DNA from: an uncultured Lachnospiraceae bacterium
GTDB taxonomy: Bacteria; Bacillota; Clostridia; Lachnospirales; Lachnospiraceae
Reading direction: 5' to 3'
Length of the DNA: 11,893 bases
Assembly (NCBI GenBank): GCA_937877165.1
Contig: CALEFO010000004.1
Span: 1 to 11,893 of the forward strand
Position numbers and translations under genes: made by a program. Shown one piece after another: positions 1 to 5,767 of this stretch. A model generated the notes under the pieces. That model was not told the origin of the DNA. It did no database searches and worked only from the letters and a program-made list of their open reading frames with translations. The stretch's first letter is position 1, and every line of letters starts with the position of its first letter.

Positions 1-53
1 CTCTTCCCACACAGGAAAAGGGTGTGCCTGACTACTTCCTATCTTGCTTTTTC

Positions 54-1526
54 TTACAGCTCCGGGAAGATCGACTTGAGTGCCGGGTAAAGCTTCCGAT
101 AGGTCTGATACTTCTTCTCGTATCTTGCGGCAAGCTCTGCATCGGGCTCTACCTTATCGGTGGTCTTTACGAGCCTGGAAACGGCATCCTTCACCGTCGG
201 GTATTCTCCGCAGGCAACCGCTGCCAGAATGGCTCCGCCGTATCCGGGCCCCTGCTCGGTCTCCGGAGTGGTGAGCTCCAGGTTCAGAACATTGGCAAAG
301 ATCTTCTTCCACAGAGGGCTCTTTGCACCGCCGCCGCAGATCATGCTGGAGTGAATCTCAATGCCGAGCTTCTTTGCCGCCTCCAGGGAGTCACGAATGC
401 CGAATGCAACGCCCTCCAGAACTGCCTGCGTCATATCCTCGCGGGTGGTGTCCATGGTCATTCCGATGAAGCAGCTGCGTGCTGCAGGATCGTTGTGCGG
501 TGCACGCTCACCCATCAGATAGGGAAGGTAATAAACATGGTTGTTGCCCAGCCTGTCATCCGTGATGCCCTTCTGCTCTGCCGGGTAATCCGTAGTGCGG
601 AGAATCTCATCCATGAACCACTTATTGCAGGAAGCCGCAGAGAGCATGCAGCCCATCAGATGGAAGCCGCCGTCCGCATGCGCAAATGCATGCAGTGCAT
701 TGCCGCTGTCCACTCCGAACGTATCCGAAGAAATAAAGATGGTTCCGGAAGTTCCGAGCGAAATGTTGCAGGCACCGTTTCCAACGGTTGCCGTTCCGAT
801 TGCTGCCGCTGCGTTGTCTCCTGCACCGGCTACTACCTTGACCTTCTCCGAAAGCCCAAGCTCCTTGGCAATCTCCGGTTTCAGCGTGCCGACTGCCTCA
901 TAGGATTCATAGAGCTTCGGCATCATCTCCTCGGTGATTCCGCAGATCTCCAGCATCGGCTTGCTCCAGCACTTGTTCTTCACATCCAGAAGAAGCATTC
1001 CGGAAGCATCGGAATAGTCCGTGCAGTTCACGCCGGAGAGCATGTAGTTGATGTAGTCCTTCGGAAGCATGACCTTGGCAAGCTTGGCAAACAGATCCGG
1101 CTCGTGCTTCTTCATCCAGAGAATCTTCGGAGCCGTAAATCCGGCAAAGGCAATGTTGCCGGTATATTCCGTCAGCTTATCCTTGCCGATGACATTGTTG
1201 AGGTAATCCGTCTCCTCCTGAGAGCGGCCATCGTTCCATAGAATCGCAGGACGAAGAACCCTATCCTCTGCATCCAGTGCAACAAGACCGTGCATCTGTC
1301 CGCCTGCTCCGATTCCTGCGACCTGGGACTTGTCGCAGTCCTTCGTCAGCTCCTGAATGCCTTCCTTCACAGCCGTCAGCCAGTCCTCCGGCTTCTGTTC
1401 CGACCAGCCCGGATGCGGGAAGAACAAAGGATATTCCTTCGAAACAATATTCTCGATCGTGCCGTCTTCTTTCATCAGAAGAAGCTTTACGGCAGAGGTA
1501 CCAAGATCAATACCAATGTACAGCAT
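54..1526 (-). CDS. xylB: Xylulokinase (FGGY family sugar kinase)
   Basis: A 490-residue FGGY-family kinase that would phosphorylate D-xylulose to D-xylulose 5-phosphate with ATP in the cytoplasm, feeding the pentose phosphate pathway. The N-terminal phosphate-binding motif IGIDLGTSAVK (residues 4-14), the xylulokinase signature GGQMHG (75-80), WNDGRS (97-102), GAGDNAA with the probable catalytic base Asp237, GTSGTIF (258-264) and a C-terminal GGGAKSPLW loop are all visible, and the length matches XylB proteins (about 480-500). The frame stays open for 50 more codons upstream, but ATG at 1526 is chosen because AGGAGG lies 8 bases before it and the family motif starts four residues in. It is divergent from the class II aldolase gene, so substrate could also be another ketose; the GQMHG signature favours xylulose. 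Confidence 0.93.
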   Translation of the reverse strand: MLYIGIDLGTSAVKLLLMKEDGTIENIVSKEYPLFFPHPGWSEQKPEDWLTAVKEGIQELTKDCDKSQVAGIGAGGQMHGLVALDAEDRVLRPAILWNDGRSQEETDYLNNVIGKDKLTEYTGNIAFAGFTAPKILWMKKHEPDLFAKLAKVMLPKDYINYMLSGVNCTDYSDASGMLLLDVKNKCWSKPMLEICGITEEMMPKLYESYEAVGTLKPEIAKELGLSEKVKVVAGAGDNAAAAIGTATVGNGACNISLGTSGTIFISSDTFGVDSGNALHAFAHADGGFHLMGCMLSAASCNKWFMDEILRTTDYPAEQKGITDDRLGNNHVYYLPYLMGERAPHNDPAARSCFIGMTMDTTREDMTQAVLEGVAFGIRDSLEAAKKLGIEIHSSMICGGGAKSPLWKKIFANVLNLELTTPETEQGPGYGGAILAAVACGEYPTVKDAVSRLVKTTDKVEPDAELAARYEKKYQTYRKLYPALKSIFPEL

Positions 1527-1571
1527 GCAACTTTCCTCCTGTGCGATTTCGCCAATGTTCTTGATTCTTGA

Positions 1572-1590
1572 AATATTGCTCCGCAATATT
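1572..1590 (-). other. Leader hairpin in xylB 5' UTR
   Basis: Perfect inverted repeat AATATTGC-TCC-GCAATATT (8-base arms, 3-base loop) about 45 bases upstream of the xylB start and inside the predicted 156-base leader. A second, imperfect stem (11 of 14 pairs) can be drawn from 1607-1620 with 1635-1648. Whether these act in RNA is not shown by the sequence. Confidence 0.4.
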
Positions 1591-1688
1591 CTGTCTCTGC
1601 CTGCTGCACCAGAGATTTCCGCAAAATCCAGCAGAAATTTCTCCTGCAAAACGAAGCACTTCAGAATACGGAGCACTACTTAAATAAT

Positions 1689-1717
1689 ATTATGAAAAGA
1701 AGGTACGGGAAAGTCAA
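1689..1717 (-). promoter_or_regulatory. Promoter for xylB
   Basis: On the minus strand a TTGACT -35 (1712-1717) and CATAAT -10 (1689-1694) are separated by exactly 17 bases, a good sigma-A match. The inferred start near 1682 gives a leader of about 156 bases. The operator-like dyads lie roughly 90-170 bases upstream. Confidence 0.65.
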
Positions 1718-1807
1718 TGCAGGTTTCTGCCAGCCATCCTTCAAAAATTGCTCAGAAATGTCCGCAGCAGGAATCAGGACCGTTCTGAATGAACCCAACG
1801 GGCTTTT

Positions 1808-1862
1808 TGACTAATTTGGTCAGTGATGACCAGACTGGTCAAAAATATTATCTTTTTGGTCA
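1808..1862. promoter_or_regulatory. Candidate operator array (TGACCA/TGGTCA dyads)
   Basis: A 15-base perfect palindrome, TGACCAG-A-CTGGTCA (1827-1841), is preceded by a near copy, TGACTAA-T-TTGGTCA (1808-1822, one arm mismatch), and followed by a further TGGTCA half-site (1857-1862) placed as the right arm of a degenerate third copy. Dyad centres fall near 1815, 1834 and 1855, i.e. about two helical turns apart, so a regulator would bind the same face. They sit just upstream of the -35 of the aldolase promoter and between both divergent promoters. The TGGTC/GACCA half-site resembles GntR/FadR-type operators, but the regulator is not in the window; its family is a guess. Confidence 0.6.
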
Positions 1863-1874
1863 ATACAAATTTTC

Positions 1875-1904
1875 TTGCCGCCCGGATACTTTCCGACCTA
1901 CAAT
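1875..1904 (+). promoter_or_regulatory. Promoter for the class II aldolase gene
   Basis: TTGCCG (1875-1880) and TACAAT (1899-1904) with an 18-base spacer, followed about 20 bases later by AAGGAGGAA (1924-1932) and the ATG at 1940. The weak -35 together with dyads centred near -56, -77 and -96 fits activator-dependent initiation. Confidence 0.6.
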
Positions 1905-1939
1905 AGAAATCAGGTATTTTATCAAGGAGGAATTTCATC

Positions 1940-3019
1940 ATGGCATATAAACTGGAAGAAGCCAGACGTCTTGTCATCCGGGCAGGACTGGAACTTTTAC
2001 AGTCTGGTCTGATTGCAAGGACCTGGGGCAACATCAGTGCGAGAATCAGTGACACACAGTTTGTCATCACGCCGAGCGGACGCGCCTACGAGGATCTGAC
2101 GCCGGATCAGATTGTGATCACCAATATCACAGACGGTTCCTATGAAGGAGCGGTGAAGCCGTCCAGTGAGAAATGGATTCACGCCGATGCCTACCGGCTT
2201 CGCCCGGACGTGAATTTTGTCATTCATACCCATCAGAACTACGCTTCTGCCCTCAGCATTCTCGGGGAACAGACGATGGAGGTTCCGAAGACGCAGGAGC
2301 TTTCCGCTCTTCTTGGCCCGGAGGTTCCAACCGCAGCATACGGTCCGAATGGTTCGCAGGAGCTCAGCCAGAACGTCATTCATGCCATTACGCGCTGTCC
2401 CTCCTCTTCTGCCCTTCTGATGGCCAATCACGGCGCAGAGTGCATGGGAACAAGCTATGAAAACGCCTTTGCAGTCGCACATGCGCTGGAGAAGCTCTCC
2501 AAAGCCCGCTACCGCTCCATGATCCGGATGAGTCTTGCCTACGGCCTCATTCTTCCCACGGATGCCCAGATCGACGAGGAAGACACCAGAGGAAGCGATC
2601 TGTCCGGATACTGTGAGTTTCTCCCAGATGGATACGGTGAGGCCTTTGCCGTGCTTTCCAGTGCTCCGTTTACGGTAGCTGCCAGCAAAATTGCGGTTCC
2701 CGTTCTCTACCCCTATATCGATGACCAGGCACAGATCGCAGGAACCGATCTCCCGATCCTGTCCCAGGATGCGAATGCTGCAGAGATTTCCGAGGCGCTG
2801 AAGACGAGAAACGCAGTTCTTCTTCGCGGAAAGGGTGCTGTCTGCACCGGAGCTTCACGCGAAGACGCCTTTGCCGCAGTGATGGTTCTGGAGAAAGGGT
2901 GCCGTGCCGCAATGCTCGCCCGTGTACGCGGCGATGTCGCGCCGCTTTCTGCAGCGCACGCAGAGGCGGACCGAACAGCCTATGTGACCTCCTATTCAAA
3001 GCTGAAAGATGAAAAATAA
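1940..3019 (+). CDS. Class II aldolase/adducin family protein (FucA-like) with extra degenerate C-terminal half-domain
   Basis: A 359-residue cytoplasmic protein. Residues 1-200 form a complete class II aldolase domain like L-fuculose-1-phosphate aldolase: GNIS phosphate loop (30-33), TPSG (44-47), PSSE with the expected catalytic Glu77, zinc ligands HTH (His96, His98) and NHG (His164). Glu rather than Asp after PSS favours an aldolase over the related L-ribulose-5-phosphate 4-epimerase. Class II aldolases of this type are usually about 210-260 residues. Here residues 253-330 look like a second copy of the C-terminal half (AVLLRGKG, then DAFAAVMVLEKG matching NAFAVAHALEKL), but His of NHG is replaced by Lys and no GNxS or HxH precedes it. 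ATG has AAGGAGG 9 bases upstream. It is divergent from xylB and shares the operator region, so a ketose-phosphate cleavage role beside that kinase is plausible; the substrate is unknown. Confidence 0.85.
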   Translation: MAYKLEEARRLVIRAGLELLQSGLIARTWGNISARISDTQFVITPSGRAYEDLTPDQIVITNITDGSYEGAVKPSSEKWIHADAYRLRPDVNFVIHTHQNYASALSILGEQTMEVPKTQELSALLGPEVPTAAYGPNGSQELSQNVIHAITRCPSSSALLMANHGAECMGTSYENAFAVAHALEKLSKARYRSMIRMSLAYGLILPTDAQIDEEDTRGSDLSGYCEFLPDGYGEAFAVLSSAPFTVAASKIAVPVLYPYIDDQAQIAGTDLPILSQDANAAEISEALKTRNAVLLRGKGAVCTGASREDAFAAVMVLEKGCRAAMLARVRGDVAPLSAAHAEADRTAYVTSYSKLKDEK

Positions 3020-3074
3020 CGAAAGGCGTCAAAGAGGCGCCAAAAGAAAAGACAGGAAAAGGTGGTGATTGGTG

Positions 3075-4157
3075 ATGCAAAAATCCCAAAAGGCAGGAAT
3101 GCCGGAGACATACTCTCAGGAGGTAGACGAGAAAAATACGCTGAAAATGAGAGAAATCCTAAAGGACCTCCCGCAGTTCTGCCGCCAGTTTTTCCGGGGA
3201 ATTTCCGAGAACACCGGAACCCGGACAAGACTGGCCTACGCCTATGATCTCCGCGTTTTTTTCGAATATATGCACGAGAACAACAAAGAGCTTGCCAAAC
3301 TGGATATTCCGAATTTCCCGGTTTCCGTGCTGGACCTGATTCAGAAGGTCGACATTGAGGAATTTCTGGACTGGACCTCCTATTATGAGAAAAACGGCAA
3401 GATTTACACCAATGACGAGCGTGGAAAATCAAGAAAGCTTTCCGCCATTCGCAGCATGTATCACTACTTCTACCAGTCGGAGCAAATCAGCCGCGATGTA
3501 TCCGCACTGATTCCCATGCCGAAGCTCCATGAGAAGCCGATCATCCGCCTGGAGCCGAATGAGGTAGCAAAGCTCCTGGACCTTGTCGAAGGCGGCGATG
3601 GACTTACAAAGGCAGAGCAGCGCTATCATGACAAGACTGCAGTCCGCGACACTGCTCTTCTTACGCTTCTTCTCGGGACCGGCATCCGTGTCAGCGAATG
3701 CGTTGGCCTGGATCTGAGCGATGTCAACTTTGACGAAAACGGTATCCGTGTACATCGAAAGGGCGGCTACGATGCCATCGTTTATTTCGGAGACGAGGTG
3801 GAACAGGCGCTTCGCCGTTATATGGAAAACCGGATGCAGACAATCCCGCAGGAGGGGTCCGAGAATGCCCTCTTTCTCTCCCTGCAGAACCGCCGCATCA
3901 CGGTCCGCTCCGTTGAAAAACTGGTAAAAAAATACGCCTCCCGCATCACGACGCTGAAGAAAATTACGCCGCACAAGCTCCGCAGCACCTACGGCACAAG
4001 CCTCTACCGCGAGACCGGCGACATCTATCTCGTTGCAGATGTCCTTGGACATAAGGACGTCAATACCACGCGCAAGCACTACGCCGCCATCGAAGAAGAC
4101 CGGCGGCGCCGTGCTGCCAACATTGTAAGGTTGCGCGAAGACGAATCGCATACATAA
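3075..4157 (+). CDS. Tyrosine recombinase, XerC/XerD-like
   Basis: A 360-residue site-specific tyrosine recombinase/integrase that cuts and rejoins DNA through a 3'-phosphotyrosine. The N-terminal SAM-like core-binding domain (about 25-150, including SENTGTRTRLAYAYDL) is followed by the catalytic domain with the full set of active-site residues: Arg205 (GTGIRVSE), Lys229 (HRKGG), His300 and Arg303 (HKLR), His326 (LGHKD) and nucleophile Tyr336 (KHYA). It is slightly longer than XerC/D (about 300). ATG 3075 is chosen for the AAGGTGG sequence 8 bases upstream; in-frame TTG 3069 and GTG 3072 are alternatives. It follows the aldolase by 55 bases with no clear terminator, so it is probably co-transcribed. 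No excisionase, phage genes or att-like direct repeats flank it, which argues for a chromosomal Xer-type role or a relict integrase. Confidence 0.9.
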   Translation: MQKSQKAGMPETYSQEVDEKNTLKMREILKDLPQFCRQFFRGISENTGTRTRLAYAYDLRVFFEYMHENNKELAKLDIPNFPVSVLDLIQKVDIEEFLDWTSYYEKNGKIYTNDERGKSRKLSAIRSMYHYFYQSEQISRDVSALIPMPKLHEKPIIRLEPNEVAKLLDLVEGGDGLTKAEQRYHDKTAVRDTALLTLLLGTGIRVSECVGLDLSDVNFDENGIRVHRKGGYDAIVYFGDEVEQALRRYMENRMQTIPQEGSENALFLSLQNRRITVRSVEKLVKKYASRITTLKKITPHKLRSTYGTSLYRETGDIYLVADVLGHKDVNTTRKHYAAIEEDRRRRAANIVRLREDESHT

Positions 4158-4175
4158 AAGCTGCCGCTTTATGTA
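4151..4175. terminator. Shared hairpin between convergent genes
   Basis: TACATAAAAGC and GCTTTATGTA form a 10-base-pair stem with one bulged A and loop TGCC. It covers the stop codons of both the recombinase (TAA 4155-4157) and the PTS IIC gene (TAA 4169-4171). The T-rich arms could serve as a weak bidirectional terminator; there is no separate long T tract. Confidence 0.5.
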
Positions 4176-5260
4176 AGCTTCATATCTCCATCCTTCACCC
4201 ATCCGAGCTTACGCAGAAAGTGATTGATGAGCGGGCACAGAACTGCCGGAAGGACAAACGAAATGAGAATCAGTCCGGCCCAATCCCATGCGGTAACGGC
4301 GTTCTTCGTTCCCGCTGCGATATCATTGATCCAGCCTGTGTAGACACCGATCTGCCCCACCAGACCACAGGTTCCCATTCCAGAGGAAACCGCCGCTCCG
4401 TTCATCTGCAGACGAAACAGGCAGGTCGCAAGAGGTCCCGTGATCGCAGACGTCAGAATCGGTGCAATCCAGATCCTGGGATTCTTAACAATGTTCCCCA
4501 TCTGCAGCATGGAGGTTCCGATTCCCTGTGAAATCAGTCCGCCCCATTTATTCTCCTTGAAAGACATCACGGCAAAGCCGACCATCTGCGCACAGCAGCC
4601 GGCAACCGCCGCTCCGCCCGCAAGTCCCGTCAATCCAAGGGCTGCGCAGATCGCCGCCGAGGAAATCGGGAGTGTCAGTGCAATGCCGACCAAAACGGAC
4701 ACCAGAACGCCCATCAGGAACGGCTGCAGATCCGTTGCCCACATGATCAGGGTTCCTGCCTTCATCGCTGCCTTTCCGAGTGCCGGAGCCCACCATGCCG
4801 AGAGACCGACACCGACAGCAATCGTCACGAGTGGTGTGACGAGAATATCAATTTTCGTCTCCTTAGAGACGGCTTTGCCGATCTCGGAAGCTACGATCGC
4901 AACGAACAGGACCGCCAAAGGGCCGCCCGCTCCGCCGAGCGCATTTGAGGCAAAGCCGACTGTAATCAATGAAAACAGAACAAGAGGCGGGCAGTGAAGC
5001 GCGTAACCGATCGCAACCGCCATAGCAGGGCCGCTCATAGCCGATGCAAGAGATCCGACCGTATACTGTGTGTCGTTCACGGTGGCCACTGCCGTGGTCA
5101 GAAACGGGATATGAAACTGTGTGCCGATGGTATTGATGATGGTACCGATCAAAAGCGAGCAGAACAATCCCTGCGCCATCGCTCCCAGTGCATCAATCCC
5201 ATACCTGCGGAGGGATATTTCAATATCCTTCCGCTTCAAAAATGCCTTGAATTTTTCCAT
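4169..5260 (-). CDS. PfoR-type PTS IIC-like membrane protein
   Basis: A 363-residue, very hydrophobic polytopic membrane protein that I recognise as the PTS EIIC type 2/PfoR group (COG3641, Pfam PTS_EIIC_2), named after the perfringolysin O regulator of Clostridium perfringens. Glycine- and alanine-rich segments such as SLASAMSGPAMAVAIGYAL, FASNALGGAGGP and ICAALGLTGLAGGAAVAGCC, an FKENKWGG loop, and about eight to ten membrane helices between residues 23 and 350 are typical, as is the length of about 350. The N terminus is a short basic cytoplasmic helix. No EIIA, EIIB or other PTS gene is nearby, so transport function and substrate cannot be inferred; a regulatory role is only historical for the family. 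ATG has GAGGAG 6 bases upstream. No convincing own promoter is seen, so it may depend on read-through from the small gene upstream. Confidence 0.82.
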   Translation of the reverse strand: MEKFKAFLKRKDIEISLRRYGIDALGAMAQGLFCSLLIGTIINTIGTQFHIPFLTTAVATVNDTQYTVGSLASAMSGPAMAVAIGYALHCPPLVLFSLITVGFASNALGGAGGPLAVLFVAIVASEIGKAVSKETKIDILVTPLVTIAVGVGLSAWWAPALGKAAMKAGTLIMWATDLQPFLMGVLVSVLVGIALTLPISSAAICAALGLTGLAGGAAVAGCCAQMVGFAVMSFKENKWGGLISQGIGTSMLQMGNIVKNPRIWIAPILTSAITGPLATCLFRLQMNGAAVSSGMGTCGLVGQIGVYTGWINDIAAGTKNAVTAWDWAGLILISFVLPAVLCPLINHFLRKLGWVKDGDMKLT

Positions 5261-5329
5261 AATAAACTCCTCACACTCTCCTCATAAAACACGTAAAAGC
5301 AGCAGGACAGCGCCCTTTCGTGCAAACCA

Positions 5330-5359
5330 AAAGGCCGGGATTTCTATTTCCCGGCCTTT
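5330..5359 (-). terminator. Intrinsic terminator/attenuator after the small coiled-coil gene
   Basis: AAAGGCCGGGA and TCCCGGCCTTT form a perfect 11-base-pair GC-rich stem with an 8-base loop, 22 bases beyond the small gene's stop. On the minus strand the stem is followed by TTTTGG. It sits between this gene and the PfoR-like gene 70 bases further on, so partial read-through would set the expression of the latter. Confidence 0.8.
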
Positions 5360-5381
5360 CGCCTATTCAATAATCGAAATA

Positions 5382-5597
5382 TTACTGAAGCATCCCGATG
5401 ATTTCTTCCACACTCTTTCCGGAAGCTGCAACGGCATCCAGAAGCTTTTGCTGCTCTTCCAGCTTCTTTGCGCTCTCCAGAGCTGCAAGCTCCTTCTTCT
5501 TCGCTTTCAGCTTCGCAGACAGATCATCGATATCTGCCTGTACCAGCACCATCTGCTCCTCTACGGATTCGGGTTTCTTCTTACGTCCTCTCGGCAT
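5382..5597 (-). CDS. Small basic coiled-coil protein, unknown function
   Basis: A 71-residue protein with three parts: a basic N-terminal patch PRGRKKKP (residues 2-9) resembling an AT-hook-like DNA-contact motif; a Lys/Glu/Ala/Leu-rich helix with heptad spacing (about 10-52), probably a coiled coil; and a short C-terminal helix GKSVEEIIGMLQ (60-71). It has an AGGAGG site 9 bases before ATG, a well-formed own promoter and an own terminator, which strongly supports a real gene despite its size. The shape (coiled coil plus short terminal helix) is loosely like DUF4315-type small proteins, but I cannot assign a family. DNA binding or oligomerisation is an inference from composition alone. Confidence 0.75.
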   Translation of the reverse strand: MPRGRKKKPESVEEQMVLVQADIDDLSAKLKAKKKELAALESAKKLEEQQKLLDAVAASGKSVEEIIGMLQ

Positions 5598-5636
5598 TAG
5601 AATATTCCTCCTTATTATGGAATAAAATTTAAATTG

Positions 5637-5690
5637 CAGTACTTTCTCATTGAGAAATTCTTCCGATATTTCTGCCCTGCAAAAATACTG
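5637..5690 (-). other. Structured leader of the small coiled-coil gene
   Basis: Within the predicted leader of about 104 bases, TTTCTC-ATT-GAGAAA (5643-5657) overlaps an alternative stem AGAAAT/ATTTCT (5653-5658 with 5668-5673), so only one can form at a time. Both are enclosed by CAGTA/TACTG (5637-5641 with 5686-5690). No known riboswitch class was recognised. Confidence 0.35.
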
Positions 5691-5707
5691 TACATTTATT
5701 TATATGC

Positions 5708-5736
5708 ACTATACCTTATCCTTTCATTTTTGTCAT
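5708..5736 (-). promoter_or_regulatory. Promoter for the small coiled-coil gene
   Basis: On the minus strand ATGACA (5731-5736) and TATAGT (5708-5713) are separated by 17 bases. It lies in the gap after the EAL gene, giving an inferred start near 5701 and separating the small gene from the signalling operon. Confidence 0.6.
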
Positions 5737-5767
5737 CTTTTTATTTTTCTACCCCACTGAACTTTCT

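Noticed and set aside
1..53. Terminator after xylB
   Set aside because: CACAC/GTGTG arms give only a 5-base-pair stem with no T tract on the minus strand; not enough to call.
24..1241. Long plus-strand open frame (405 codons) opposite xylB
   Set aside because: It is antisense to a clear xylulokinase, has no ribosome site or recognisable domain, and arises from the codon bias of the real gene.
1527..1676. 50-codon N-terminal extension of xylB
   Set aside because: The FGGY motif starts right after ATG 1526, which has an AGGAGG site; the extension covers the leader hairpins and has no ribosome site.
1795..1808. Terminator-like CCC-AAC-GGG-CTTTTT upstream of the operator array
   Set aside because: Only a 3-base-pair stem, and no gene ends there.
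3020..3074. A dif-like or att site next to the recombinase
   Set aside because: No convincing pair of 11-base inverted arms with a 6-base centre was seen; GGCG/CGCC in this gap is too short.
3075..4157. Integrated phage, ICE or genomic island marked by the recombinase
   Set aside because: Neighbouring genes are metabolic or membrane genes with the same base composition, and no other mobile-element genes or flanking direct repeats are visible.
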